This document shows positions 27,051-36,620 of a DNA stretch of 64,000 bases, one piece after another. Source of the DNA: Paractinoplanes abujensis (GTDB lineage Bacteria; Actinomycetota; Actinomycetes; Mycobacteriales; Micromonosporaceae); the NCBI RefSeq assembly GCF_014204895.1, contig NZ_JACHMF010000001.1:7998001-8062000 (forward strand), given 5' to 3'. The notes below the pieces were generated by a model. That model had not been told where the DNA came from. It saw nothing but the letters and a program-made list of their open reading frames with translations, and did not search any database. Each line of letters begins with the position of its first letter. Position 1 is the first letter of the stretch. Made by a program: the position numbers and the translations under genes.

Positions 27051-27548
27051 GTGGATCCGCTCGACCGTATCGACGAGCTCATCGAGATCGTGCAGGAGTC
27101 GCGCTCCGTGCCCATGTCACGAACAAATTTCATGTTCGACCGGGCCGAGATGATCGAGCGGCTCGACGAGCTCCGCTCCGAGCTGCCGTCCGAGCTGCGC
27201 AAGGCCGCGGCCGTGCTCGACGAGCGCGACCGCATCATCGAGGCCGGTCGGCGCGAGGCCGACCGGATCATCAGCGAGGGTGAGACCGAGCACGCCCGCC
27301 TCGTCTCCGTGAACGAGATCACGGTGTCGTCCGAGCACGAGGGCGCCCGGATCATCGCCGAGGCCCGCAACGAGGCCCAGCGGCTGCGCGAGGAGGTCGA
27401 CGACTACGTCGACACCGCGCTGGCCAACTTCGAGCAGTTCCTGACCAGGGCCTTGGCGTCGATAGAGCGTGGCCGCGACAAGATGCACGCGCTCCGCGAG
27501 ATCGGCACCTTCCAGGGGGAAGACAGCGAGCGTCCTCTGCCGTTCTAG
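27051..27548 (+). CDS. DivIVA-like septation protein (SepIVA-type)
   Basis: The 165-residue protein begins VDPLDRIDELIEIVQESRSVPMSRTNFMFDRAEMIERLDELRSELP. It continues as a long amphipathic coiled coil (LRKAAAVLDERDRIIEAGRREADRIISEGE...) to about residue 150. It resembles mycobacterial SepIVA (Rv2927c), which lies next to the DUF177 gene and helps organise septation and polar growth. Start GTG 27051. The 100 bp upstream hold no recognised element. Confidence 0.8.
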   Translation: MDPLDRIDELIEIVQESRSVPMSRTNFMFDRAEMIERLDELRSELPSELRKAAAVLDERDRIIEAGRREADRIISEGETEHARLVSVNEITVSSEHEGARIIAEARNEAQRLREEVDDYVDTALANFEQFLTRALASIERGRDKMHALREIGTFQGEDSERPLPF

Positions 27549-27638
27549 AAGAGTCGCCCTCGCACGGGGGCGATTCGACGGTAGGGCGGCAGCTCAGGTA
27601 ACCTTTTCTGTCGGCCTACCCATGGCTGAGGAAACACT

Positions 27639-28202
27639 ATGCCCAAGTCATCACAGAGTCACCTGGACCCCAGGCAGCCGCTTGTCGTCGACACGACGAA
27701 GCTCCCGCGGCAGCCTGGCGCGACGCGTGCCCTGAACAGGGTGATTCCGGCACCGGTCAACCTCGGTCTGGAACTGATCTCGGTCCCCGAGGGGTCGGAC
27801 GTCGAGCTCGATCTGACGCTCACGTCGGTCTCCGAGGGGGTTTATGTCAGCGGCAGGGTCCGCGGTTCGCTCTCGGGCGAGTGCGGTCGCTGCCTCAACG
27901 AGATCAACGAGTCCTTCGACGTCAAGATCGCGGAGTTGTTCGCCTACGCGGACAGCACCACCGAGGAGACGACCGACGAGGACGAGGTTGGCCGGATGCA
28001 GGGCGACCTGTTCGACCTGGAGCCGGCGTTGCGGGACGCGGTGGTGCTGACGCTGCCGACCAACCCGCTGTGCCGGCCGGATTGCCCAGGCCTGTGCCCC
28101 GAGTGCGGGGTGCATTTCGACGACCTTCCGGCGGAGCACAGCCACGAGGACGTCGATCCCCGCTGGGCCGCTTTGCGTAACCTGTCACAGACTGAGGAGT
28201 AG
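27639..28202 (+). CDS. DUF177/YceD family protein
   Basis: The 187-residue protein contains the YceD pattern: [22 protein letters not shown] and, near the C-terminus, [23 protein letters not shown]. Four or more cysteines could bind zinc. YceD proteins lie directly upstream of rpmF in most bacteria and affect 23S rRNA and ribosome assembly in plants and E. coli. rpmF starts six bases downstream. The 90 bp upstream carry a likely promoter around 27595-27610. Confidence 0.92.
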   Translation: MPKSSQSHLDPRQPLVVDTTKLPRQPGATRALNRVIPAPVNLGLELISVPEGSDVELDLTLTSVSEGVYVSGRVRGSLSGECGRCLNEINESFDVKIAELFAYADSTTEETTDEDEVGRMQGDLFDLEPALRDAVVLTLPTNPLCRPDCPGLCPECGVHFDDLPAEHSHEDVDPRWAALRNLSQTEE

Positions 28203-28207
28203 GAACC

Positions 28208-28381
28208 GTGGCCGTCCCCAAGCGCAAGATGTCGCGCAGCAACACCCGGTCTCGCCGGGCGAACTGGAAGGCGACCGCGGTTTCGACCGTGGCCTGCCCC
28301 CAGTGCAAGTCGCCGAAGCTGCCGCACACCGCCTGCTCGGTCTGCGGCACCTACAACGGCCGTCAGGTCCTCGAGGTCTGA
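28208..28381 (+). CDS. rpmF: 50S ribosomal protein L32
   Basis: A 57-residue protein reads out from GTG 28208: [17 protein letters not shown], then [31 protein letters not shown]. Two CxxC pairs mark the zinc-binding L32. GAGTAGGAACC precedes the start and overlaps the DUF177 stop. Context between DUF177 and plsX is canonical. Confidence 0.97.
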   Translation: MAVPKRKMSRSNTRSRRANWKATAVSTVACPQCKSPKLPHTACSVCGTYNGRQVLEV

Positions 28382-28392
28382 GTCGCGTTTAA

Positions 28393-29403
28393 GTGACGCG
28401 CCCGCTCACCGGGCGGGTCGCACCTGAGCACAGGCGATCGATCGGTGCCATGGCTCCCGGACAGCTGGCTGTCGGGGAGCCGGGCACCGCGCGGATCGCC
28501 GTCGACCTCCTCGGCGGGGACCAAGCTCCCGCCGTCGTGGTTGACGGCGCTCTGCGTGCCTGCCAGGCCGACCCGGCCCTTCACCTGTTGCTCGTCGGCC
28601 CGCTCGAGGCGGCCGGCGAGGTTCTCGCTGCCCTGCCGCCGAGCGAACACGCTCGGATCAGCACGCTGCCCATAGCTCCGGGCGACCCCGTCGACAGCTG
28701 GGTCGAGTCCGGGGTGCGCTCGGCCGTGCTGGCGGTCGCCCAGGGCACCGCCGACGCTGTTCTCTCCGCCGGCAACACCGGCGCCACCGTCACCTCGGCC
28801 GCGCTCGGCCTGGGCCGCCGCCCCGGGGTGCGCCGCCCGCCGCTGGCCGCCGTGCTGCCCACCCGGGCCGGGCGGCTCGTGCTGCTCGACGTGGGCTCCT
28901 CGGTCGACCCCGACGAGGAGACCGTCGCCACCCACGCCCGGCTCGGTTCCGCGTACGCGAAAGTGGTTCACGGGGTGACCGAGCCCCGCGTCGGCCTGCT
29001 GACCATCGGCACCGAGCGCGGCAAAGGTGACCGGCTCCGGCGGGCCCTCCCGCAGCTGCTGGCCGGTCTCGACCTGCCCGGCGGTGGCCGTTACGTCGGC
29101 CTGGTCGAGGGCAACGACGTCGTCACCGGCGCGATCGCCGACGTCGTCGTGACCGACGGCTTCACCGGAAACGTCCTGCTCAAGGGGCTGGAGACCGCGT
29201 ACGCGGAAGTCGGCAGCCCGAATCCCGCGATCCCGCCCCGCGCCGCCCTGCTCCTCGGCGTCGACGGCACCGTCGTGGTCTGCCACGGTGCCGCCTCCGG
29301 CGCCGACCTCGCGGCCGGCATCGCCTTCGCCGCCCAGCTTCATCGCCAAGCCGCGGTCGCGGCGATGGCCGAGATGATCGAAACACGACGAGGTGTCTCA
29401 TGA
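28393..29403 (+). CDS. plsX: Phosphate acyltransferase PlsX
   Basis: The 336-residue protein contains [63 protein letters not shown] and [11 protein letters not shown]. PlsX converts acyl-ACP to acyl-phosphate, the donor for glycerol-3-phosphate acylation. Frame start GTG 28393 lies 11 bp after rpmF; ATG 28450 (MAPGQLAVG) is also plausible, since the first 30 residues are not conserved. Unlike many bacteria there is no acpP between plsX and rnc. Confidence 0.9.
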   Translation: MTRPLTGRVAPEHRRSIGAMAPGQLAVGEPGTARIAVDLLGGDQAPAVVVDGALRACQADPALHLLLVGPLEAAGEVLAALPPSEHARISTLPIAPGDPVDSWVESGVRSAVLAVAQGTADAVLSAGNTGATVTSAALGLGRRPGVRRPPLAAVLPTRAGRLVLLDVGSSVDPDEETVATHARLGSAYAKVVHGVTEPRVGLLTIGTERGKGDRLRRALPQLLAGLDLPGGGRYVGLVEGNDVVTGAIADVVVTDGFTGNVLLKGLETAYAEVGSPNPAIPPRAALLLGVDGTVVVCHGAASGADLAAGIAFAAQLHRQAAVAAMAEMIETRRGVS

Positions 29404-30173
29404 GTGACAAGCGCCGCCGGCCCCCGACCCTGCCGCTGGAGGAGGCCTTCGGCGTTCCGCTCGAGCCGGATCTGCTCGAGCGTGCGCTCACCCACCGGTC
29501 GTACGCGTACGAGAACGGCGGCCTGCCGACCAACGAACGCCTGGAGTTCCTGGGCGACTCGGTGCTCGGCGTCGTGATCACCTCGGCGCTGTTCCACAAC
29601 CACCCCGACCTGCCCGAGGGGCAGCTGGCCAAGCTGCGGGCCAGCGTCGTCAACATGCACGCGCTGGCCGACGTGGCCCGCGGCCTGGGCGAGCAGGGGC
29701 TGGGCCGGCATCTGCTGCTCGGCAAGGGCGAGGAGACCACCGGCGGGCGTGACAAGGCCAGCATCCTGGCCGACACGCTGGAGGCGTTGCTCGGCGCGAT
29801 CTACCTGGAGCACGGCCTCGACGTCGCCGCCGAGGTGATCCACCGCCTGTTCGACCCGCTGATGGCCGAGTCGGCCGGTCGCGGCGCCGCGCTCGACTGG
29901 AAGACCAGCCTGCAGGAGCTGACGGCCGCGCTCGGCCTGGGTGTGCCCGACTACGTGATCGAGGACTCGGGGCCCGACCACGCCAAGACGTTCACCGCCT
30001 GGGTCGTGGTGGCCGGCGAGCGCTACGGCGGCTCCGAGGGACGCAGCAAGAAGCAGGCCGAGCAGCGGGCCGCCGCGGCCGCCTGGCGCATCCTCACCGA
30101 ACGCACGAGCGAGCCCGACGGCGCGGTGCTCGACAAGGCCGAGACCAAGCCCGAGGACAAGAGCGACGAGTGA
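29400..30173 (+). CDS. rnc: Ribonuclease III
   Basis: The 257-residue protein has the catalytic signature [16 protein letters not shown] (residues 40-55) and the second acidic motif [17 protein letters not shown]-terminal double-stranded RNA-binding domain ([23 protein letters not shown]...[14 protein letters not shown]) follows. It matures rRNA and cuts duplex RNA. A charged 25-residue tail follows. It overlaps plsX and the next gene by four bases each. Confidence 0.96.
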   Translation: MSDKRRRPPTLPLEEAFGVPLEPDLLERALTHRSYAYENGGLPTNERLEFLGDSVLGVVITSALFHNHPDLPEGQLAKLRASVVNMHALADVARGLGEQGLGRHLLLGKGEETTGGRDKASILADTLEALLGAIYLEHGLDVAAEVIHRLFDPLMAESAGRGAALDWKTSLQELTAALGLGVPDYVIEDSGPDHAKTFTAWVVVAGERYGGSEGRSKKQAEQRAAAAAWRILTERTSEPDGAVLDKAETKPEDKSDE

Positions 30174-31333
30174 GCCTGACCGACGAGAAGACACAGCGCA
30201 CCCGGCTGTGGGACCTCGCGGGCGGCCGGCGCGGCGTAGGGATCGCGGTCGGCATCTTCGCGCTCACCCGGGTCGCGCAGCTGATCATCCTGGCCTGGCT
30301 CGACGCGGCCGACGACGAACCCATCGGCGTACGGGACCGCCTGCTCGTCTGGGACGCCGGCTGGTTCCTGCGCGTGGCCGTCGGCGGTTACCCGCACGGC
30401 TACACGTTCGACGCGGCGGGCCGGATGGAGGGCAACGAGCTCGCCTTCTTCCCGCTGTATCCGACGCTGATCCGGATGGTGGCCGCCCTCGGCATCCCCG
30501 CGAGCACGGCCGCGCTGATCGTGAGCTGGCTGGCCGCGGTCGGGGCCGCCGTCGCGGTGCACCTGCTGGGCACCTCACTGCACGACAAGCGCACCGGGTG
30601 GGCGCTGGTCGGCATCTGCTTCAGCGCTCCTGTCGCGATCGTGTTCTCCATGGCGTACACAGAAGCGCTTTTTCTCGCTCTGGTGGCCGGGATGCTGGTC
30701 GCGGCGCACCGGCGTGTGTGGTGGGCCGCGGGTCTGCTGGGGCTGGCGGCCGCGCTGACCCGCCCCACCGGCGCCGCCGCGGCCGTCGCGCTGGCCGTGG
30801 CCGCGCTGCTGGCGATCCGCGAGGACCGCCGGAAGATGTGGCAGCCGCTGGGCGCGGCCGGGCTGGCCCTGCTCGGCGTGCCGCTGTTCCTGACCTGGGT
30901 CGGCTGGCGGGTGGGCGACCCCGCGGCGTGGTTCCGCATCCAGGCCGCCGGCTGGGGCACCGCCTTCGACTACGGGTCGAGCACACTGAGCTTCCTGGGC
31001 ACGACATTGTCCGGCGCGGACGGCTGGGTGCCCGTCAGCGTCGCCTTCATCCTGCTGGCCGCCCTGGTCGCGGCGGGGGTCGCTCTGGCCGGCCGGCCCT
31101 GGCTGCCGCTGGCCGTCTACGGATTGATCGCGATGCTGCTCGTCTACGGCCAGGCCGGGTTCTACCACTCGAAGCCGCGCCTGCTCGTGCCCGTACTGTT
31201 GACTCTGCTCCCCGCCGCGATCGCCGCCGGCCGGGCCCGCCCCCGGGTCGCGGTGCTGTCGATCGCCGCGTGGGCCGCGTTCGGCCTCTGGTACGGCGCC
31301 TACCTGGTCACCGTCTGGCCTTACACGCTCTGA
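30170..31333 (+). CDS. Multi-pass membrane glycosyltransferase-like protein (GT-C, PIG-V-like)
   Basis: The 387-residue protein has about nine hydrophobic segments. The first loop contains [18 protein letters not shown] and [12 protein letters not shown], a pattern typical of PIG-V-type mannosyltransferases, which use a lipid-linked sugar. It probably adds a sugar on the outer membrane face; the acceptor is unknown. GTG 30170 overlaps the rnc stop. Its presence between rnc and mutM is common in Micromonosporaceae by my recollection, but this was not checked. Confidence 0.75.
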   Translation: MSLTDEKTQRTRLWDLAGGRRGVGIAVGIFALTRVAQLIILAWLDAADDEPIGVRDRLLVWDAGWFLRVAVGGYPHGYTFDAAGRMEGNELAFFPLYPTLIRMVAALGIPASTAALIVSWLAAVGAAVAVHLLGTSLHDKRTGWALVGICFSAPVAIVFSMAYTEALFLALVAGMLVAAHRRVWWAAGLLGLAAALTRPTGAAAAVALAVAALLAIREDRRKMWQPLGAAGLALLGVPLFLTWVGWRVGDPAAWFRIQAAGWGTAFDYGSSTLSFLGTTLSGADGWVPVSVAFILLAALVAAGVALAGRPWLPLAVYGLIAMLLVYGQAGFYHSKPRLLVPVLLTLLPAAIAAGRARPRVAVLSIAAWAAFGLWYGAYLVTVWPYTL

Positions 31334-31352
31334 TCTTTCACGAGGAGTCGAC

Positions 31353-32207
31353 GTGCCCGAGTTGCCCGAGGTCGAGACCGTACGGCAGGGCCTGGCCAAA
31401 TGGGTCACCGGCCGCACGATCCGAGCGGTCGAGGTGCACCACCCCCGCGCGATCCGCCGCCACCTGACCGGTGACGCGCACTTCATCGCCCTGCTGACCG
31501 GCCGCACGATCACCGACGTGTCCCGGCGCGGCAAATACCTGTGGTTCCCGCTCGACTCCGGCGACGCGATCATCGGGCATCTCGGGATGAGCGGTCAGCT
31601 GCTCATGCAACCGGCCGACGCCGAGGACGAGAAGCACCTGCGGATCCGCTTCACGTTCACCGACGACGGCCCGCAGCTGCGCTTCGTCGACCAGCGCACG
31701 TTCGGTGGCCTCTCGGTGTCGGAGGGCGGCGCCGAACTGCCCGACGAGATCGCGCACATCGCCCGCGACCCGATGGACCCGCTCTTCGACGACGAGCTGT
31801 TCGTGGCGCGGTTGCGGGCCAAACACACCGAGATCAAGCGGGCGATCCTCGACCAGACGCTGATCTCGGGGGTCGGCAACATCTACGCCGACGAGGCCCT
31901 CTGGCGGGCCCAGCTGCACGGCGCGCGCCTCACCGACCAACTGACCAAGCCCGCCGTACGCCGTCTGCTCGCCCACATCCGCGACGTGCTCGCCGAAGCC
32001 ATCGTCGCCGGCGGCACCAGCTTCGACGAGCTCTACGTCAACGTGAACGGCGAGAGCGGCTACTTCGACCGGTCGCTCAACGCCTACGGCCGTGAGGGTG
32101 AACCGTGCCACCGGTGCGGCACGATCATGCGCCGGGAGCAGTTCATGAACCGCTCCTCGTTCAGTTGTCCGCGCTGCCAGCCCCGCCCGCGTACGATTCG
32201 GCACTGA
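31353..32207 (+). CDS. mutM: Formamidopyrimidine-DNA glycosylase
   Basis: The 284-residue protein starts (M)[13 protein letters not shown]; Pro-2 and Glu-3 are the catalytic residues. It has HLGMSGQLL, the helix-two-turn-helix [13 protein letters not shown] and a C-terminal zinc finger ([13 protein letters not shown]...FSCPRCQ). It removes 8-oxoguanine and Fapy lesions. Start GTG 31353 has CACGAGGAG upstream. Its last 47 bp overlap the convergent spherulin-like gene. Confidence 0.96.
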   Translation: MPELPEVETVRQGLAKWVTGRTIRAVEVHHPRAIRRHLTGDAHFIALLTGRTITDVSRRGKYLWFPLDSGDAIIGHLGMSGQLLMQPADAEDEKHLRIRFTFTDDGPQLRFVDQRTFGGLSVSEGGAELPDEIAHIARDPMDPLFDDELFVARLRAKHTEIKRAILDQTLISGVGNIYADEALWRAQLHGARLTDQLTKPAVRRLLAHIRDVLAEAIVAGGTSFDELYVNVNGESGYFDRSLNAYGREGEPCHRCGTIMRREQFMNRSSFSCPRCQPRPRTIRH

Positions 32208-32730
32208 CCCGCGGGCCGGCGTCGGTGGCCAGCCCGAACCCGGCCCCGCGCCGGCCCATCAGGCGGCGCGCGGCGGTGAGCAGGGCGGTCGGCACGCCGT
32301 GCACGAGGTGCCCGTCGCCCGGCCGGGAGCCGTCGCCGTCCCAGTTCTGATACGCCTCCCACGGGCCCTCGAAAGTGCAGATCCGCACGCTCAGGTCCCG
32401 GTAGAGCGGGTGGGTCGGCACCCCCGGGTTGAGCACCACGCGGTGCAGGCCCCGGCGGGCGGCCAGCCTTATGGTCAGCGCGACCGGGCCGACCCCGCCC
32501 GAACCGGCCGGCGCCCGATCGAGGAACAGGCCCTCGGCGCCGTCCTCCCGCCAGGCGTCCACGTCGGCCAGCACGTCGGCCAGCGAACGGCTGCCCCAGT
32601 CGAGGTCGATCCGGCCCAGCGACTGGTGCAGGGTGCGGCGGTCGCCCGGCAGGTCGCGGACGATCCAGGTGTCGCCGTCCAGAGGCAGCTCCGGCGACGG
32701 ATGGGCGTACGGGGGGAACAGGGTCTTCAC
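32161..32730 (-). CDS. Spherulation-specific family 4 (Sph3/spherulin-4-like) domain protein
   Basis: The 189-residue protein ([24 protein letters not shown]...) has the TIM-barrel-like pattern of spherulin-4 proteins, including [34 protein letters not shown], with acidic residues in GLFLD. Fungal Sph3 of this type is a glycoside hydrolase that cuts galactosaminogalactan. There is no signal peptide, so it would act in the cytosol unless exported otherwise. GTG 32730 overlaps the upstream gene by four bases; GGAGAA precedes it. It is the third gene of the Pel-like module. The hydrolase role is inference. Confidence 0.7.
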   Translation of the reverse strand: MKTLFPPYAHPSPELPLDGDTWIVRDLPGDRRTLHQSLGRIDLDWGSRSLADVLADVDAWREDGAEGLFLDRAPAGSGGVGPVALTIRLAARRGLHRVVLNPGVPTHPLYRDLSVRICTFEGPWEAYQNWDGDGSRPGDGHLVHGVPTALLTAARRLMGRRGAGFGLATDAGPRVSAESYAGGAGSADN

Positions 32731-34052
32731 GATGTTCTCCGGTTGTCGTCGAGGGACTGTGCAGGTTGCGCGATGAGGGCGACGACCAGCAGGCCGGCCA
32801 GGTGCGTGGCGGCGAGCACGGCCACGGCGTCGGGCAGCGGGCCGGAGGACGGCAGCGGCAGGAACGGCAGGACGGCCGCGGTCAACGGGGGTGCGGAGGC
32901 GATGGTGGCGGCGATGCCCGTACGGCCCCGGGCCGCCACCAGGTAGGTGATGGCGAAGACGCCGCCGAGCAGCATGCCGCCGGCCAACCCGAGCACACCC
33001 GACTGCGTGTCGACCAGCCCCGGCAGACCCGCGGGCAGCTGATACGCGGCCAGCGCGAGCGCGATCCCCACGGCGAACGGCGGCAACAGCCCGACCAGCG
33101 TGATCAGGGTGACGCTGCGGACGTGCCGGTGATAGTCGGCGCCGTTCTCGGCCGCGTCCAGACCCGCCTCCACCTGACGCGTGTGCCAGCCGATCAACGC
33201 CTCCAGGATCGGCACGGCCAGCAGCAGCGGCAGCCAGAAAGGCGCGGTCGACCCGGACGGCCCGGCCTGCCAGACCAGGCCCACGCAGATCGCCTGGGAC
33301 GCGCCGATGATCAGGTAACCGCCGCCGCGCAGCAGCTCGGCCCGGTTCAGCCGCGGCCGCCGCGACCGCCGTCCCGGCACCACGATCGGCTGGAACGCGC
33401 GGATCAGGGCGACGACGATCGCGGCCGGCAACAACGTGCCCACCGGCTTGAGATCGGCCAGCGTGATCGCGGCCAGCGCCCAGCACGGCAGGCACCACAG
33501 CACGATCGCCGCCTCGGCCCGCGTCACCAGGGCGGCCGTGACCGTGGCCAGCGTGGCGAGCCCACCCAGCCCGACCACCAGGGCCAGCCCGCGGTCGGGG
33601 CCGACCATCGTGGACGGGGCGACCCAGACGAGGGCGCACCACAACCCGGCGACCACGGCGAAGCCCAGCCCGACCTGCCGGGCCGCGGCAGCCGGACCGG
33701 CCCGGCGCGCGACCGACACCCCCGTACAGGTCAAGGCCTGCGCCGCCGCCCAGCCGAGCAGCAACGTGACCAGGGGCACCGGCCACTCCACCCGGGCCAA
33801 AGGTTCGGCCGCGGCCGCGGCGACGCTCAGCGGGCCCAGATAGAGAGCGCAGCGCAGCACGGCGGCGTACAGGTAGGAGCGACTCGACGAAGGCGCGCGA
33901 TGCTGACGCACCACCGGCGGCGCGACCTCCACGACCACGGGCGGCGGACTTTCCGGCCACGGCGTCAGCGAATGCCGGGGCCTGCCCCCACCGACCCGGC
34001 GGCGATGCGTACGCCGCGAGATCGTGCGCGACCGTCCGTGGGTGATCGTCAT
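32727..34052 (-). CDS. Twelve-TM membrane protein, PelG-like by context
   Basis: The 441-residue protein has a 70-residue basic, Pro-rich N-terminal segment. About twelve hydrophobic segments follow (for example LVTLLLGWAAAQALTCTGVSV, LPLLLAVPILEALIGWH, LITLVGLLPPFAVGIALALAAY). The count matches PelG, the polysaccharide flippase-like partner of PelF. I cannot show sequence homology by eye, so the name rests on topology and neighbours. It overlaps the glycosyltransferase by four bases (ATGA) and the spherulin-like gene by four (GTGA). Confidence 0.6.
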   Translation of the reverse strand: MTITHGRSRTISRRTHRRRVGGGRPRHSLTPWPESPPPVVVEVAPPVVRQHRAPSSSRSYLYAAVLRCALYLGPLSVAAAAAEPLARVEWPVPLVTLLLGWAAAQALTCTGVSVARRAGPAAAARQVGLGFAVVAGLWCALVWVAPSTMVGPDRGLALVVGLGGLATLATVTAALVTRAEAAIVLWCLPCWALAAITLADLKPVGTLLPAAIVVALIRAFQPIVVPGRRSRRPRLNRAELLRGGGYLIIGASQAICVGLVWQAGPSGSTAPFWLPLLLAVPILEALIGWHTRQVEAGLDAAENGADYHRHVRSVTLITLVGLLPPFAVGIALALAAYQLPAGLPGLVDTQSGVLGLAGGMLLGGVFAITYLVAARGRTGIAATIASAPPLTAAVLPFLPLPSSGPLPDAVAVLAATHLAGLLVVALIAQPAQSLDDNRRTS

Positions 34053-35635
34053 CCGTCCGTCCTTTCACTGACCAGCCAGCGCAGCGTGACCGGCGGCTCC
34101 GACCGCGGGGCCGGCACGGCCAGCGCCAGCTCGAACGCGGGCGGCGGGGGCGGCGCCGCAAGATCGGCGTAGAGCGCGCCGTAGACCCGCACCACCCGGT
34201 CGTTGGTGAAATGCGTGAGCGCGCGCCGGCGGGCGGCATCACCCAGAGCCCGGCGGCGCCCGGGAGCCCGCAACAACTCGACGATCGCGATGGCCAGCTC
34301 GGCCGGATCATCCGGCTGCACCAGCACACCCGCGTCGCCCAGCGTCTCCGCCGCCGGCCCCACATCGACCCCCACGACGGCGCGACCCGACATCATGGCC
34401 TCGATCAACCGGTACGGCGGATCGGCGGGCCCCGGCACGTGCGCGACCACATTCCCGGCGGTGTAGCGGTCACGCGGATCGGCGGGCAACGGATGCAGGC
34501 GTACGGCCCGCCCCAGCCCCGTCCGCTCGATCTGCTCGGCGCAGAACTCCTCATGCGCGGCCGTGACGCCCACCAGGTGCAGCACGGTCCCCGGCACTGC
34601 CGAAGCGACCTGCTCGAACGCGGCCAGCAAAGGCGACAGTCCACTGTCGGGCCCACCGGAACCGGCCCACACCACTGCCGGCTCGGAATCGGGCTCGGCC
34701 GCAGCCGGATACTCCGACGGGTCGACCCCGGCCGGCACCTGCACGAGCTTGGCCGCGTGAGCACCGTGCCGCAGAGCCCAGCTGTGGTGGTAGGCACTCA
34801 GCGGCGCGATCAGCCCGGCCTCGGCGTACCCGGTGCGTGCGACCGACCCCCGGAACCGCCGCAGAATCGTGCGTACGGCCGGCGACAGGCGCTCCTCGTG
34901 CGGCTTGTGCCGGGCCACCGGGGCGCGAGCCTCCGTGAGCAGCAGCGGCACACCCTGCCGCCAGCGCCCGGCCAGCGCGGTGAGCAGCGGAGTCGTGCCG
35001 CCGATGCAATGCACCAGGTCGGAGCCGGGCAGCTCCACGGTGAGCGCGCCCAGAGCGTGGCGTAAAAGCGTTCCCGCCGTACGGGCATCGCGCACACTCA
35101 ACCGCGGCAGCGGCAACTCGCCCGGCTCGGCGTGGCCCGTGCGCCAGGCATCCACCAGCGCGTCGGCCAGCGGCAGCCCCGGCAGCACCCGCGTGTCGTC
35201 CGCCAGCTGCCGCAGCCCGTCGGCGAAGATCTGCTCAGCGTTCTCGGCCTCACCGATCAACCCCGTGCAAAGCAGGGCCGCGGCTGCCCGGGCCCGTTCG
35301 GCGGTCTCGCGCCTCTCCTGGCGGTTCGGCTTGCGCTCCTTCGGCTCCGGCTCGGGGTCGGGCTGGTCGTCGTCCCCGTGCCGGATGTCCCGCCACAGTT
35401 CGTGCCGCTTGAAATCGCGGCCGACGGCCACGGCACGGGCCGAGCCCACATTGAGCGGCAGCGGGTAGGCGGGGGCGGCCGGCGGTTCCCGATCCGTGAC
35501 GGTCAGCAACTCGAACCGGAACCGGCGCAGACCCTCGACGAGGGTGCGGCACCATCCGCTGAGAGCGTCCCGGCGATACGGGTACCCGCCGCCGGTCAGC
35601 AGACAGATGCGCTCGCGCGACGGGGTCGGATTCAC
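34049..35635 (-). CDS. PelF-like glycosyltransferase (GT4)
   Basis: The 528-residue protein begins VNPTPSRERICLLTGGGYPYRRDALSGWCRTLVEGLRRF, matching the PelF N-terminal pattern (ICLLTEGTYPY...GGVSSWC). The C-terminal half is GT4: VPAGVDPSEY, VVWAGSGGPDSG and RLIEAMMSGRAVVGVDVGPAAETLGDAG. PelF uses UDP-GalNAc to polymerise Pel in Pseudomonas; the donor here is unknown. A charged insert (near residues 90-125) interrupts the N-terminal half. GTG 35635 is preferred because homology starts there; GTG 35662 is possible. It heads the three-gene module. Confidence 0.75.
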   Translation of the reverse strand: MNPTPSRERICLLTGGGYPYRRDALSGWCRTLVEGLRRFRFELLTVTDREPPAAPAYPLPLNVGSARAVAVGRDFKRHELWRDIRHGDDDQPDPEPEPKERKPNRQERRETAERARAAAALLCTGLIGEAENAEQIFADGLRQLADDTRVLPGLPLADALVDAWRTGHAEPGELPLPRLSVRDARTAGTLLRHALGALTVELPGSDLVHCIGGTTPLLTALAGRWRQGVPLLLTEARAPVARHKPHEERLSPAVRTILRRFRGSVARTGYAEAGLIAPLSAYHHSWALRHGAHAAKLVQVPAGVDPSEYPAAAEPDSEPAVVWAGSGGPDSGLSPLLAAFEQVASAVPGTVLHLVGVTAAHEEFCAEQIERTGLGRAVRLHPLPADPRDRYTAGNVVAHVPGPADPPYRLIEAMMSGRAVVGVDVGPAAETLGDAGVLVQPDDPAELAIAIVELLRAPGRRRALGDAARRRALTHFTNDRVVRVYGALYADLAAPPPPPAFELALAVPAPRSEPPVTLRWLVSERTDG

Positions 35636-35665
35636 GATGGAGGCAACGAAACAGCGCCCCACACA

Positions 35666-35681
35666 CCCGACACTGTGTCAA
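35666..35681 (-). promoter_or_regulatory. BldD-box-like palindrome upstream of the Pel-like module
   Basis: On the minus strand TTGACACAGTGTCGGG carries the core TGACACAGTGTCG (35680-35668). It matches the recalled BldD consensus T-n-A-C-n-C-(A/T)-G-n-G-T-n-A at eight of nine fixed positions (final A is G). It includes the perfect palindrome GACAC-n-GTGTC (35669-35679). It lies about 33 bp upstream of the PelF-like start. BldD is a cyclic-di-GMP-dependent repressor in Streptomyces, so cyclic-di-GMP control is an inference. Confidence 0.5.
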
Positions 35682-35993
35682 CTAGGCGACACAATTACGC
35701 GCTTTTTACCCGATTTGCCGCCCTATTTGTGGTAAAAGTCCGATTCTCTTTTAGCCCGTTCGAGCACGCAGGGCTCTCGTGGGTGGGCCCGGTATGGCTC
35801 CATGGATTGCCCCGTCGAGCCCACCGGTAGCGCCCGCCGGATTCGGTGGTCGCTACGGGCCGGGCGCGCTATCACTCACAGTTACGTCAGCCCCGCCACA
35901 GTCAAGATCATCCGACCCCAGTGGCCCACCCTCCTCGGGGGTCCACCACCCGCTGCAATTGTGGCGAAGATTGCCGATCTTCGCTGGCCGCTC

Positions 35994-36019
35994 TGTGGAC
36001 AACCCGCCGCTGTGGACAA
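35994..36019 (-). other. Pair of DnaA boxes
   Basis: TGTGGACAA occurs at 35994-36002 and again at 36011-36019, start-to-start 17 bp apart and in the same orientation. Each is the reverse complement of TTGTCCACA, the preferred DnaA box in Streptomyces. No dnaA or dnaN is in the window, so this is not an obvious oriC. Confidence 0.6.
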
Positions 36020-36205
36020 CGCAAATGATCAGCGCTGGATCGTGTATGGCGCCGCCACTCGGTGCGGACGGGGCCCGGGGCGGCCCGGGCTTCGCGTGGC
36101 GGGGCGGAGCGAAGCGGTGCAGCGGAGGGCCGACGGGAGCCGGGGTGAGGGCGTGGCGGTGGGGCAGGTGGAGCCGAGGGCCCGCGGCTGACGCGGGCGG
36201 GGTTA

Positions 36206-36620
36206 AGGCGCGGCGGGCGGGCTCGTGAATTCGGCGGCCTGATTGGCGAGGGTGGAGTGAGGCGTGGCGGGCGGGCTGGTGAATTCGGCGGCCTGATTGG
36301 CGAGGGTGGAGTGAGGCGTGGCGGTGAGGCAGGTGATGCCGGGGCGTGTGCGCTTGGTCGATGCGGGTGGAGGCGCGGCGGAGAGCACGATGAGCTGGAC
36401 GGTCTGCTTGGCGGGGGGTGTAGAGGCTCGGCGGGGAGCAGGGAGGCGCGCTGGACGGACCGCTTGGTGCGGCGTGGGTGAGAGCGGCGGGGAGCATGGG
36501 TGAGCTGGGCGGTCTGCTTGGTGCGGCGCGGGTGAAGGCGACAGCGGGGAGCATGGGTGACCTGGACGGACTGCTTTGCGCGGGGTGGGTGAAGGCGCTG
36601 CGGAGGGCGGAACCTGGGCG
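36206..36620. repeat. G-rich tandem repeats with 54-57-bp period
   Basis: A 54-bp unit occurs twice in tandem (36206-36259, 36260-36313) with two mismatches and includes GTGAATTCGGCGGCCTGA. A third unit starts at 36314 and diverges after 11 bases. Further on, degenerate units around GCTGGACGG-(T/A)CTGCTTGG recur at 36394, 36450, 36504 and 36561. The spacings are 56, 54 and 57 bp, so reading frame is not kept. The plus strand is strongly G-rich. Confidence 0.8.

Noticed and set aside
32766..34172. 468-residue plus-strand Arg/Gln-rich open frame
   Set aside because: It is antisense to the twelve-TM gene, whose hydrophobic segments and overlaps with neighbours are convincing.
35960..36020. Chromosomal replication origin
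   Set aside because: Only two DnaA boxes are present, there is no AT-rich unwinding region of normal size, and dnaA/dnaN are not nearby.
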